Shown: positions 23,004 through 35,178 of the stretch, piece after piece
Numbering within the stretch: the first letter of the stretch is position 1
How the letters are laid out: each line of letters opens with the position of its first letter
From: Hansfordia pulvinata
Taxonomy: Eukaryota > Ascomycota > Sordariomycetes > Xylariales
Length of the DNA stretch: 64,000 nt
NCBI GenBank assembly: GCA_006538405.1
Contig: BJKQ01000007.1
Span: forward strand, 1,674,001 to 1,738,000
Reading direction: 5' to 3'
Program-made: the position numbers and the translations under genes
The notes under the pieces: model-generated
Told to the model about the DNA's origin: nothing
Databases searched by the model: none
Seen by the model: the letters and a program-made list of their open reading frames with translations, nothing else

Positions 23004-23886
23004 GTGTGTGGTGATTGCGGCGGCGGCGTCGGTCGCTGTTCTGGGGCCAGGGCCATAAAGCTTTGCGTGAGAGTCTGCTGACAGTCCAGGGAAGGGGGTT
23101 ATTCACCTACCTGACCTGGAGAGAAGACGGGCCGCTCAATTCCTCCGCTTCTATACTTAGGTAAGCTTCAACTTAAAGAGGAATATGCGGAATGGAAGAT
23201 CTGTGTGCCGGGGTCAGGTAAGCATCGATGGGCACATCAGCAGGTGGATGGAGGCCCGGGGGAAGTGATAGAAGTGGGATACCGCAGCATCGCGTATGTG
23301 GGATGCCGACTCAGGTGCCGCAGCGCAGGCAGGCACAAGCAGATTCATCAGCAACGTGCCTTCCCGTACTTCCGAAGCACCGGGCCCCATGCGCTAACCC
23401 ATGTCCGGTTAGGCCGTAAGGCGGGTGTCCCACCCGGCAAGAGGTACGTACTGGTGCAGCATTGGTAAGGTTCCCGGTATCCCACCGTCACCAATGGAAC
23501 ATGAAGTAGGTTATCCCACTCGGCCATCCCACTTGGAAATGTTCCCGGTATCCCACTCCATCATCCCACTCGGCTATCCCACCTGACAGCTCGCGCTCTG
23601 CTCGGCTCACACATGGCTCACGAACCGCCCGGCTGTGAACCGTGGAGTCGGATGTCGTGATAGGAGGGGGCCACATCTCGACAGGTCGATCGCACGGGTG
23701 CACAAAGCATATAAGGAGTAGGCAGCCAGGAGCCAGTCCTTCATGATGCTTCACTCAACACTCCTCCCAGCATCTCCCACCTTGTCCAGTCTTCACAGCC
23801 CAGACTCAAAAACTATACAGCATCACAGCCCTGTCTAGAGCTCCATTCAACGATACGGAACTCACCCTCCCCGAAGAAAACCAGAC
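23004..23886. promoter_or_regulatory. divergent promoter with eight ATCCCAC/GTGGGAT sites
   Basis: Shared upstream region of the zinc-finger regulator (minus) and the NmrA-like reductase (plus). ATCCCAC occurs on the plus strand at 23479, 23513, 23526, 23550, 23563 and 23576, and its complement GTGGGAT at 23274 and 23298. Two copies sit within GTTCCCGGTATCCCAC (from 23470 and 23541) and three within ATCCCACTCGG or ATCCCACTTGG. A TATA-like CATATAAGG lies at about 23707, some 180 nt before the reductase ATG. Binding by the adjacent regulator is inference. Confidence 0.6.
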
Positions 23887-24828
23887 ATGTCGCCCATCAA
23901 GAACGTCGCCATCGCCGGGGCCGCCGGCACTCTCGGCAGCCGCATCCTCGACAAGTTCCTCGAGAACGGCAGCTTCCACGTCCGCGTGCTAGCGCGCGCG
24001 GGCTCGGCCTCCAAGGAGTTCCCGGCCGGCGCCGAGGTCGTCGAGGCCGACTTCTCGTCGGTCGAGTCGCTGACGGCCGCCTTCCAGGGCCAGGACCTGG
24101 TCGTCTCGGCCGTCGGCAGCGCGGGCCTGGCCGCCCAGAAGCACATGGTGGAGGCGGCCGTCGCGGCGGGCGTCCAGCGCTTCCTGCCCTCCGAGTTCGG
24201 CTCCGACCTCGACGTCCCCGCCGTGCGCGCGCTGCCCGTCTTCGCGACCACCAAGACCCCCGTGCAGGACCTGCTCATCGAGAAGGCCAGGACGACGGCG
24301 CTGTCCTACACCTTGGTCTACAACATGGCCTTCCTCGACTGGGGCCTAGAGCAAAACTTCCTGCTCGACCTGTCCCGGGGCGCACCCCTCGTCATCGACG
24401 GCGGCGACGTCGAGTTCAGCGCCACCACGCTGGCCAGCGTCGCTGGCGCCGTGGTCCAGGTCGCCCTGCACCCGGACGAGACGCGCAACCGCGCCGTGCG
24501 CATCCACGACGCCGTCCTCACCCAGAACAAGCTGCTGGCCCTCGCACGCAAGGCCCTGCCCGCCGCGTCGTCGTCGTCGTCGTCGGCCCCGCTGGCGCCC
24601 GTGCCCACCGCCCTCGACGACCTCACCGCCGCCGCCGACCGCCGCCTCGCCCAGGGGCTGTACGACATGGAGACCTTCGCGCCCTACCTGTACCGCGCCA
24701 TCCTGGGCCCCGGCAACGGCGGCCGCTTCACCGACCCGCAGAACGAGCTCCTGGGCGTCAAGGGGGTCACCGACGACGACATTGTGGAGATTTTCAGGGC
24801 CATCCACCAAGGGAAGGCCCGGGACTAG
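23887..24828 (+). CDS. NmrA-like / isoflavone reductase-like NAD(P)-dependent oxidoreductase
   Basis: 313-aa single-exon protein of the atypical short-chain dehydrogenase class (NmrA/PCBER-like). The dinucleotide-binding motif GAAGTLG sits at residues 11-17 after a first beta strand. The RFLPSEFGSD signature of isoflavone reductase-like proteins is at 98-107. Lys123 in ATTKTPVQ occupies the position of the conserved family lysine. Members reduce phenolic or other secondary metabolites with NADPH, or act as NAD(P) sensors; the substrate here cannot be told. A Ser run (about residues 226-232) lies in a loop. The ATG at 23887 is the first in frame after a C-rich leader. It is divergent from a zinc-cluster regulator, an arrangement common for small catabolic or secondary-metabolite gene pairs. 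Confidence 0.9.
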   Translation: MSPIKNVAIAGAAGTLGSRILDKFLENGSFHVRVLARAGSASKEFPAGAEVVEADFSSVESLTAAFQGQDLVVSAVGSAGLAAQKHMVEAAVAAGVQRFLPSEFGSDLDVPAVRALPVFATTKTPVQDLLIEKARTTALSYTLVYNMAFLDWGLEQNFLLDLSRGAPLVIDGGDVEFSATTLASVAGAVVQVALHPDETRNRAVRIHDAVLTQNKLLALARKALPAASSSSSSAPLAPVPTALDDLTAAADRRLAQGLYDMETFAPYLYRAILGPGNGGRFTDPQNELLGVKGVTDDDIVEIFRAIHQGKARD

Positions 24829-25061
24829 GATAGTCGAGAGGGAGGGGCTGTGTGCTCCTCGGAAATGTGTGGGATACATTTGCATGTCGATGTGAGTGAT
24901 TGATACTATAAGAATACACTACTCGTACTCTGTACTACAAGTCTGCCAACTTGTCTTTTATCTACGATTGCCCGTGTCCTCTTTCTCTCTCTCCATCTCT
25001 CATTTCTTTTCATTTCCCATCTTATTACGTATCGTAAGCCCTGCTGTCTCCCCCCACATGC

Positions 25062-26408
25062 TTATTTGATCAGGTAGTCCTTGGCCTTCCACGAATCCAT
25101 GGCCTCCTGGTACAGGTGGCCCTCGAACCAGACCCGGTAAAAGGCCTCCCCGTCCTCTTGGTACCTGCCCTTGCGGTCGAGCGGCGGCTGGAACTGGACG
25201 AGGAACTTGCCCGACGGGTAGCGGTACGCGCTGTCGCTCAAGAACTCCTGCAGCGCTTCGGAGGTCTGCCTAGTCTGGGGGGCTCGAGGACGTGGTAGGG
25301 GTAGACGAAGGCGGTGTCGCCGAGCTTGAGCGCTTTGTCCGTGGCACGCTCGATGGCCCCGAGCAGCTCGTCGATCAGCCCCGGGTACCGGACCCCGTCG
25401 GCGTTGGTGGTGTGATCGGACAGGCTCCGCAGGCTCTCGGGCCGGCCGGTCAGCGGGCCGACGGGGGCAAAGGCCGAGGGCGTGGGCAGCGGCGTGAAGA
25501 CGAACATGCGGGGCTTCGCGTCGTCATCGAGCAGCGTCGCGAACCGCCGGATGTTGCTACCCAGCAGTCCGCCACCGCCGCCGTCCCTCAGGTCTTTGAT
25601 GCCGGCCACGTGGAGGCTCGAGGGCTGCTCGGCGCTGCGCAGGGACGCGGCCAGGCCGCGCGTCCGCCAGAGCTCCGGGTTGTGGCGGATCAAGTAGCGG
25701 CGGCCGTCGAAGCCGACGACCTGCTCGAACGTGTCGGCCTCCCAGATGTGGATGGCGAGGAACCCGCGCCGGGACGTCAGCAGCAGGGTGGTGCAGCCGC
25801 GGTTGCCGGCCGAGCCGAACTCTTGCACCGCGTCGCCCCAGGCCGCCGCGTACGAGCTCGTCACCGGCTCGTGCTGCTGCCCCGGCCCGGGGCCCGGCAT
25901 GGCCATGGTCGGGTACCCCAGCCTCGCCTGCTTGACCGATTCCCGGAAGAAGTTCGAAACGTCGTACTCTGCAGCAAAGGAACGGGGAAATCGTTAGCAT
26001 CGTCATCATCGTCATCATCGGCATCATCGGCATCAGCACCCGCACCCGCGGCCCGGGCCGGACCGGGATATGGATAAGAAGAAGAAAACCAAGAGACGAA
26101 GGCGTGCAGAGGAGGAAGGAACGGAAGGGAAGGAGGGGGCGAAGAGACGAACCATAGTACTTTAGGTCGGAGATGGAGGTGTGAGGAACACCGCGAGGGG
26201 CGATGACCGCGCCGCCGGACCGCGCCGTGTCTGCGGCGCAGGTGTTGCCGGAGCACTCGGACGGACGGCACACGGCCTCCCGGGCCACCCAGACGGCGCC
26301 CGTGTCCTCGCCGCCGCCGCCGCCGCCGCCGCCCAGGGCCAGGCAAGAGGCCTGTTCGAGGCATGCCAGGGCCCAGGCGAGGGATCCCAGTGCCGTGTGG
26401 TAGCGCAT
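25062..26408 (-). CDS. secreted protein of unknown function, 2 exons, frame interrupted
   Basis: Exon 1 is 26153-26408 and exon 2 is 25062-25968, joined in phase by a 184-nt intron (GTTCGT...GCTGCAG). The product is about 387 aa. The N-terminus is a signal peptide (MRYHTALGSLAWALACLEQA). A poly-Gly run follows, then a Cys-containing segment (REAVCRPSECSGNTC). The main domain includes LLLTSRRGFLAIHIWEA, VVGFDGRRYLI and FVFTPLPTPS. I recall similar hypothetical secreted fungal proteins but know no function. The frame breaks at the C6 run of the coding strand (plus-strand G run 25277-25282). One extra base there gives EPPQTRQTSEALQEFL and a sensible C-terminus ending WKAKDYLIK at 25062. A TATAAAA-like box lies on the minus strand near 26611-26617. 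Confidence 0.7.
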
Positions 26409-29400
26409 GGTGGAGGGCAGGACAGCTCGCGGGGCGAGCGTCTCGCCTCGGGGTATCGATATCGTATCGTCGTGTCGCCTCGCCTCGCCTCGACGTCACA
26501 GAAGAGCGAATGGTGATGTGTTGGGAGGGGGGGAGCGCATACAAGTATGGACGCGGAGCATAGGTTGTGATGCTGGCCGCCTCGAGGCTCGGTCGGTCGT
26601 GCCCGTCCATGGTTTTATATCAAGTGCTCTGCGTGCGATTTCTCGCCTCTTGCATTTATAAAAAGGACTTGTCTTTTCAGCTGCCATATCTGCACTCCAG
26701 GTCCTTACAATCATGACACTGCCTTACGTAGGGGTTCAGTCTCCAGCAAGTCGCCACCTAAAGACCAGCTGGAACTGCCCTGCAACATCAAAAACTCCAG
26801 CCGGACGTATTGCCCGTAACGATGGATCTTCGAACACCTGTGCAGACTGTACAGACTAGAAACGGAGGTTGTTTGATTGAAGGCCGGCCGTGGCGGGCTT
26901 ATACTCGTAGCCTGCTTGCTGTGTTGGGTCATTCATCCCAAGCTCATGCTTATCGTGTGCTCGCAACTTATCACCACAATACCGCGCCCTCTCACCCGTG
27001 CCACTCTGCCCTTCGTTTCGCCACGATCCCCACTACGTGTACGAGCATCGTAGGACAGTTCTCATTCGCGTGGCACCACGGCTGGCTCGCAGATCTGCGG
27101 CTGAGTTCCACCGTGCACAGGTTCTGCCACTGGCTCGCAGCGTGAGCGGCGACATTCATCCCCCCCCCCCCCCCGGTCCCTTTCTCGCTATAATAAGTGT
27201 AGCCTTGTTGCTTGAATAAGGTTATTCCGTAGTTCTGTGGGCCGATCATGTTTTGAATACTACCGAATTCCAAGCCCCCCAAGCACCTATCTTTCTGGCC
27301 TCTACGGCCTCAAGCTCCATTCGTACTGCTTTTCATCCCTGGCTACCAATCCAAGAGTTCATGATAATATGAGATGAAGACCCGCGCACTCGAGGTCCAG
27401 ACATCCTGAAATAGAGGAGAGAACAGCCCCCTTCAAGTCGCCAGAAGACCAACTGGCAAAACGCTATTATACTTACTCGTAGTTGGTCGGGCTGAATAGC
27501 AGGAATGGTACTCTGATTTGCATCCTGCCAGGTATTAAGAGGTACATACCTCAGCTCGTTGAAAACAGCAGGGGGGCATGTCAGATTACAACAAAGAGGA
27601 TGTCGCCGCTCTCGCTGCAGGATTCGCCGCAGCTGGCAAGCGCCCAGATCCGATCCAGCTCTCGCCAAAGAAGAGAAGAGAAGAAGAGGAAGAAGATGGG
27701 GGCAAGGGCTGCCGGCACCGGGCCACCGTACCCTTCTGCTTGTGATGTGGCGTGTGCTTCATTACCAGGCACTCGGCAACTCGGCGGGTCTCGTTTCTGT
27801 GTGCCACGTGTTGAGCTCTCTGGACTGGCTTCTTGCAGCTTGGCCGGTCTCGCCCCGGGAGTCCTCTCCGGGTATGATGCCCGGAGTGTGGTGCCCGGCC
27901 GGGTATAGACCCCGGGTGTGACAGTCTGTATCGTATCGGGGGGTGGCCAGAGGGAGAGATGGCAGGTTGGCGTTGGGGGCACAAGTTCTGGCCCGAGTCG
28001 CACGGGCGACAGGGGTTGGATCAGCTGGGTCGTCCAGCCCTTTCTTCGAGCAGACAGATAGACAGACAGATAGACAGCTGTCTAGACTCTCTTCCCCCTT
28101 CCCTTCCTTCCCTTCTTTCCCCTCGTCTCCTTCTCCTTCTGTTGCCTCTCAAGTCGGGCCAGCAACCCTCTCCTCCTCCTCCTCTGAGACCTCTGGAACA
28201 CTCTGATCGGCACTTGCCTGCACGGCCGTTGGGCGAGTCCCCGCTAGCTGGTAGGAGGGTACCCTCTGGGTTGGGTACGCGTATACCGAGTATCCGTACA
28301 ACAAGTGACGACGCGACCAGGCACGATTGACTGGGGAGTGCGATCTATCGCCGAGAGGGAGGAGCTTACGGGGTACGGGGCACGGGGCGATTAGGTAAAT
28401 TGGGCCGAGCCCCGGCACATGGAAGGGGACAGGGGGGGGGACTGGTGTGTCTATAATCCCTTGACAACACCACGCTTTTCTACTGCCCGTTTATCTATCC
28501 CATTCCGGCGGTGAGCAGAGAGAGAAAGTGAGAGAGGACAGAGAAAGACACACCGTATAAAAGGGACCCCCCATCGGGTTACCCACTCGTCAAAAGAGGA
28601 AACCCCAGTCAGGATCGGCCATCCCCGGCATGACGTCGGTGCGCTTGGGGTGGGAGAGCCTCTGCCCGTGCCGTCGTGCTGTGCTGTGCTGTGCTGTGCT
28701 GTGTGAGGGGCAGAGAGAGAGAAAGAGAGAGAGGGGGCGATCTTCCCTCCCACCAATTTCGTGTGGACGCGTAACCCGCGCAGGGGTTTCGTAGCTAAGG
28801 GCCATTTAGCCTTTATAGAGTTATAGGTCTTGAAGCCTTAAAATCGCGAGGTTTTTCTTCTTCTTTTTTTCCCATCGTATTCGAGTCGCGGCTACTGTCC
28901 GTTAGCCCGCCCTGTCGATAAAGACCCGAAGAAGACGACAAGGGGAGGAGGATTACGATATCATTACATACTTGCTAAACATCTACGAGTAAGGCATTGA
29001 TGCCCGCTCGCCTGTAAAAGCAGGATTCAAAGGCTCTGCCGCCGCATCGAGGTTGTCGAGGCGGCAGAGACAGACACATAGAAAAGATAGAAAAGAAAAA
29101 AAAGAAAAAAAGAAAAAGACCCGGCATCCCAGGGCCCCGGCAGAAAAGGGCCAGGCCGGGTGGAGGGAAGAGGGCGTCCAGAGGAGACGCCTTTCTCTCG
29201 TCTTGCGGTCGGGCAAGCACGGCATGAGGCGAGATTTTCAAGATACAGCGCGGGAACGGGGGCGGGGGTGCTGCGATTGTGGCCGTGTGGTGCAGCAAGG
29301 AGCAGGGCGCCGGAGAGACGGTTCCTGTGGCGCTCACAGCGGCAGCAGCTTATCACGCAGCCAGCCAGCGCAGATAGGGGAAAACGGACGGGGGGCATGG

Positions 29401-32400
29401 ACGGGGGTCGATAAGCGGCAGATGCTGGCGGCCGGCTTCTGCTGAATACCTCCGTACAATGCTTGCCTGCTTGCTTGCCTGCCTGCCTGCCTGCCTATCA
29501 CTCGTGCGCTAATCTTTCGCCGTGTCCAGTCCAGCGTCTCAGCCACGTCGGTCAAAGTAAGCTTACGCGGCGGGGCTTCTATCTAGATCGCATCAGCACT
29601 CGCAGACCAGGCGGGGCTGAATGGGACGGTTAGATGGGAGATAAGTCAAACGGAGGTTGCCTGCCTGCGAGTGTGAAGGAAGGGGGACTCACCCGGCCAG
29701 ATACCAAACGTGAGACAGGCAGATAGCCACGAGTGCTCGTAGATTGGTAATCAGTAGGCACGTGCCGAGATGCACGGATATAGATACAGGGCCACTGACA
29801 ACCCCCGTAGAGATAGCCAGCCAAGGCACCCGTGAATAAAGTACGGTCGAGGAGGTAATGTGGAAGGCAGCTAAGGCCGTATGTATGGCCAGCTGCTTCT
29901 TAATCTACTCGCAAGAGCCATCGCGGGTCGGCGGCGAGTTTGTTAGGCCCTGACTTCCACCCACGGGCACCAGCAGACGGCCCCTTTGCGATACTCGTAC
30001 AAGTTCACAAATGTACGGTCGCGATGGCGACTGTCACTGTCACATCACGTCACGTCAAGTCACTGCCGTGAAAGGCGTGTGCTCGTTCTCACACTCGTGA
30101 CGCGCGCATGCAGATTACTCCGTAGATGGTGCAGAGTTGGTTGCAGATGGCCGGACTTGCGGTCTGGGCCGGATCATCTGGGTCGAGCTGCTGTGGATCA
30201 TCAAACCAATGCCGTGGGCCTTGTCACATTGGATGCGTGCGCCGCTCTGCCGAACAGTCAGAGGATGAAGAGGACGAGAAAGAAAGAAAGAAGAAGAAAA
30301 GAAAGAGAAAAAAAAAAAGAAGGTTAATAAGACGGCACGGAGCAAGGCCCCCTCCAACGTCCAACGAGACTCCGGCGCGCCCGCCTCGAGCCAAGCCACG
30401 AGCAGCATTTACTCGCAGGTCCAGCGTCTTTATCAGATACGACGGAAGTAGAGTGACGGGACAGACAACCCACGGATCGTCTCGCTCGCTTGCTCCCCAC
30501 GTGGGACTCGACTTGACTTGAGCCCGAACCTGAACGCCTGGACCTAGACCGAGAGCCTGGGGCTTGGCAGGTAAGCAGTCTGGCGAGCGAGCCATTGCGA
30601 GTGGCAGTACTCATCAGACCGGTAGCAGAGCAGCACTCATCAGATCGGCAGCAGAGCAGTACTCGTCAGACCGGTACACGGCCCGCGGTTTCGGGATGTG
30701 GAGGACGGACGACGAGTCTTCAGCCCCTCTCTTCGACTTTGAGCCTGCGCTGCTGTTCTGTTATTAACTTGGTCTGTGAGTTAGGTAAGTAATTGGAACA
30801 GCCAGCAGCCGGGTGACACCCCGCGGGCCCGTCTCGCGCTACCGGCAGTGCGTGCGTTCCTGCTTATCGCCGTCCTCTCCACGGGCCTGTGCCGTCACTG
30901 GACACTGGCGGCTGCCTTGGCTCGGGTTGCGATGCCGGCGCCTCCCTGGACTGAAGTGGCGCGGTAAGGCCCTGCGCAACAGGGGGGATCTCTCCCACCG
31001 TCCGTATGGGTGTATGTCCGTGTGAGTGGGTGCATCTGTGTGTACAGGTATCTGTACTCGCAATAAGTGCCCAAGAGGAGGGAGTGCCAGGGCCAGCCGG
31101 TGACCGGGGACGACGACTCTTGTCATGCGCCGTCCTTACCAGGTAGGCTTGTGCTTGTGTCCGTACGCGTACACGCAGATGGTACTCGTAGATCAACGCC
31201 TGCGGCCCGAATGAAGAAGACTCTTCCCCCCCATAGCACTCGTAGAACCCTGGTTATCCACCCCTGCGTGTCCCCGGCGCATTTGCGGGTGCGGACGGCC
31301 GTGATCCCCCTCCCCTCGCTCTCACGGCGGCTCTCTCTGGGCGCTGGCGTCGACCACGCCGACAATGGCGATGCGGGATGGTTGATTGTGTGAGCGGCAG
31401 CGCGCCAATCATACGCGACCGTGTGCCCGGGTCCTGGTGGGTGCTTATCGGGAACCCCCACAGCCTAACGAGCGGGCCGGGATCCTCCTGCGTCTGCCTC
31501 TCACGCCTCCCGCCCTCCCTCCCTCCCTCCGTGCCTCCCTCTTTTTCTTGTCCACCGAGTCTCCCGCCGTCGCTCGACTCGCGCCAGACAGCCCTGATAT
31601 GAGCAATCCACGCCCGGCCCGGCCCATGCCCATACCCGCCCGCGTGTCCGCGCTCGCTCATACGGTAGATATGCTGGCATGCTGGGCTCCATGAGGCGAG
31701 GTTGTCCGTATCGCGGGCGCCCACCGCCCCCCCGCTGGTGCGACCTGGTTCCCCGTCCACATAACCCATAGAGGATACCGGTCAGGGAGAACAGAGAGAT
31801 CAGAGTGGGCCGGCGCGTGGGATCTCACAGCCCAGGATCAGACGATGGACACGCAGACTGGACTGACGACTTACTGGTGAGAGAAAGGCGTGCCGGCATT
31901 TTCGTCCGGAGGGCCACTTTCCAGACCCCCATTCATTCACGTCACCCTCGACCACCCGGCTTTTCCACATGTCCATGTCCATCCCCATGACTGGACCCCC
32001 TTTTGCACCAACGGCCCGGCCAGGACCGACCAGAGGAGTCTCGGGTGGCGCAACATCCTCTGCCCTGTGTCCAGAGCCGCCCACCCGCCCAGAGCAGCTG
32101 CCACTCACTCACTCGTGGTGGCCCGCGGCACGGCACGTCGCCCCCCGCCCCCGCGGTGGGCATGATGAGCCCCTGTCGCGACCCTGCAAAGAAGGCACCG
32201 TGGTTGAGGAGGGCATTGGTAGCATTTGGGTTATCGACAGGTCCGATTCGGTCGCCAACCGCCGCAGAGGGTGACATTGCAACCTTTCTGGCCGGCCCTC
32301 GCCACGGGTCGACATGTTTCGCAGTCGTCCACCCCCGTGTACGAGTGATAATAACGCTCCGCTGGCCCGTTGGCCTCCTGTCAGAGTCTCCCTGCCCCTT

Positions 32401-33161
32401 GTCCCTGTCGTCTCCCCGCCGCGTTCTGGTTGGCCTGCCGCGGCCCTCTCCCTCACTCTAGCTCTTGGCTAGCTTATCGCGAATGCGGACCCGGGCGAGC
32501 CCTCTCAGACCAGGCTCGTGCTTTTGAAGACTCCAGACACTCCCACGCCCACCCCGTCGCCCAATCGCCCGGCACGACTTAGATAAGCCCCGACCTCGCA
32601 GAGATATAAACAAAAGACTCTGGACTGTTCGCTTCTCTTGTTAGTTAGCACGGTTCAATCGTGGCGGGACGAACCTTTGCTTTTTTGGCCCTCTGGTGGT
32701 AGAGCACACAGCGCCATCCATATCTTACCGGCTTCCTTTCATACTCGTACGCCGCCAATCGTACCGCACTCGCGCCATATTGGCCTCGGATTCATCACCT
32801 GGGTGTCCCGTCAAAGGCCCTGATAGCCATACTTTCCCGCTCTCTTGCCTGTGTGCGCCTGCTTCTTCCGACTGGACAGGTACATGTTGGACTTCTGACA
32901 GTTTCCATGGATCGAGATTGGCCCCGCGACTGGTGGCTATACCTCTGGGATCGTGTGCAATAACACCCACTCTGCGCTTTGCTGCTGCCAGACACACCAG
33001 CTTCTAGTAGGACCGACAAGAGGAGAAGGGAAAGGGGATAAGGGGGCAGAACCACAGCCGTCGTCTGCTCACAGAGGTGTCCGGCATAAACAGCCTTGGA
33101 CACTGCCAAAGCAGGCCACGCCGTCGTTTCGCACCACAGGGTGTCACAAGCCAAGCGGACC
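26409..33161. other. 6.7 kb gene-poor region
   Basis: No family-like coding sequence was found on either strand; frames of 100-170 codons look random. It holds a C15 run (27160-27174), CTGTG and GAGA simple repeats near 28676-28735, A/G-rich tracts (29090-29120, 30270-30325) and CCTCCCT repeats near 31513-31545. TACTCGTA octamers lie at 26902, 27474, 28984, 29992, 31183 and 32742. A TATAAAAG at about 28555 has no convincing gene behind it. Confidence 0.5.
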
Positions 33162-35178
33162 ATGTCAGATCACGACCAACACGATCACCACGACTACCAC
33201 GACCACCATGACCACCCCCATGATGATGCTCTCCTCTCGACTGCCAGGCACATCAGCCCACCTTCCTCCTTCGCCCCCTCAGCCCATGCTGCTGAAGAAG
33301 CCAAGCTCCCGAGCGGGCAGTGCCGTTTCATCCTACTCAGACCGGCCGAGGTCAAGGGCCAGCGGTGCCCCTGCGTCGGCTTTGCCCGCAACCAGAGCGT
33401 TCCCGGCGGTACATGCGAGTGCGGCCACATGTCGTGCTACCACATCCGAGCGCAGCCGCCACCCGAAACGGTTTCCAGCGGCGGCAGCACCACCTTGACC
33501 AGCAGCGAGATCGACCTGTTACGGCGGCGCGTGCAACAGCTGGAGCAGCAATTGGGTTGTGATGGCGGATGGAAACAGCAGCAGCAGCAGCAGCAGCAAC
33601 TACAACAACAGCAGATTCGCCAGCAACAGCAGCAGATCGAGGCCCTGAGCGCGGCGACGGCGCGGATCGAGGGGCGAATGGCCAACGCCGAGGAGCAGGC
33701 GGAGCGGGACCGGGACGAGGCGCGCCAGGACCTGCGGGCGTGCTATCGAAACGTGTCCCGTGTTTGGGAGTCGGTCGACCAGCTGGGCCGGGCGCAGGCG
33801 GCGCAGGCGGCCAAGCTGGCGACGGCGGCTTCTGACGAGAGGCTGGACGATCTTGAGAACTGGCTGCAGCGCGTCAGCGATCAGGTCGGCGAGTGCAACG
33901 AAGCGTCCATCTCGCTCGAGGAGCGCGTCGACGAGCTCGAGGAGAACGCCGCCCTCACCCCTACCCTGCCGGCTGCTGATGGGGCCCCCCTGGCCCTGCC
34001 ACCTCTGACGAGTCTGGTTCTCACCCTTACCTCTCCCCACGTAGCAACCCGCGGCTCAGCCACTCGCTGCCTGGAGAGAAGAAGGTCATGGCGGCAGCAG
34101 CGACGAACCGAGACAGTGACACTGGAGATGGCGATGGTGATGAGAGCCCGGGAGGCACAATATTTGCCACTGTCGCCCCGCCCATCGCGCAAGTCGATCA
34201 AGAGCAGCTACCGCCAAGCTGGTCCGGTGCGGCCTGCCAGGCCCGCCGTCTCCCATCTCGGATCACCGACCGCTCCCTTGGCCCACAAGGGACTTGGGTC
34301 GCAGCAATGTCAAATAATGAAGGATCTATATCGACGGCAGCGGCAATAGCAGCGGCAGCACCGACACCGACATTAGCTCCCGCTCAAGAGTGGACGGTGC
34401 ACGTGTCTCTACTCCCGGTGGAGACGCAGCCCTTCCCGTTCGAGAAGGACACGACGGCGTACAAGCGGTGCCTCTCGCGCGGCTTGCATCGGATGGTGGC
34501 CGTCGGGGCCGGGATAGCGCCTCGTTCGTACGCGTGGTGAGCCGGGCATTCGAGGCGGTGCTTCGGGGGCGGGCCTGGGCGCCGCTGCAGACGCGCCTGT
34601 GCGACGCCGAGCCACTTCAGGGCTTGCCCATGCTGCGGCCTCTCGCAGATGACCAGTCGTCGTCGACTTCGTCGTCGCCAAGCCTGCCGCGCTGTAGTGA
34701 CAACAGGAACTACAACTACGAGTTCCTGCGCGAACACTGCGCCATACCCGGGCCCGACGGTAAGGTCGAGTCGCTGTACATTGCCATGATCAACGACTCG
34801 TTGTCGTGGCATTTCCTGCGCGGCTGCCCTGTCCACTTAGAGGGTCTCGAGTCCAGCTGGCAGTTCGATCCCGTGCTGGATCGCAGTGACGGCGGCAGAG
34901 GAAGAGGAGGAGGTGGTGGTGGCGGTGGTGGCGATGGGCCTGACCCGCGGCCTGCCGAGGACGACAACGCGCGGTCCGCCGGTGATATCCTGGTGCCGCT
35001 GCCGAAAGCGACAGCAAGCACGGCAGTCAAGCGACCGGCGCCCGCCTCCGGGGATGCGGGCGGCGGTTCCGGGCTGGAGACGTCGCGGGCCGCCAAAGTG
35101 CAACGCACGGGCTGCATCGCGGTGCCGATGGGGTTGGCGACGCGGCACGGCGTCAAAGGGCGCGTCGAGACGAGTTGA
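33162..35178 (+). CDS. His-rich, CxCGH-motif coiled-coil protein, frame interrupted
   Basis: About 670-aa protein that I believe is conserved in filamentous fungi but cannot name. The first 23 residues are almost only Asp and His (HDQHDHHDYHDHHDH). A Cys/His module follows: CRFILLRPAEVKGQRCPCVG, then CECGHMSCYH, which could bind zinc. Next come a Gln-rich segment and a long coiled coil (about residues 120-270). The C-terminal globular part (EWTVHVSLLPVETQPFPFEK, RAWAPLQTRLCDAEPLQGLP, HCAIPGPDGKVESLYIAMIN) ends in a Gly run and a charged tail. The frame must move back one base twice: at the G4C6 run 33981-33990 and the G4 run 34505-34508. After one added base each time, the sequence reads ATSDESGSHPYLSPRSNPR and MVAVGGRDSASFV. 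Start Met 33162 is preferred over 33096 because the region between looks random. Confidence 0.72.

Noticed and set aside
24346..24885. 179-codon minus-strand frame opposite the reductase
   Set aside because: GC-rich shadow of the NmrA-like coding strand.
28551..28566. TATAAAAG box as a promoter
   Set aside because: No coding sequence or RNA gene could be recognised downstream on either strand.
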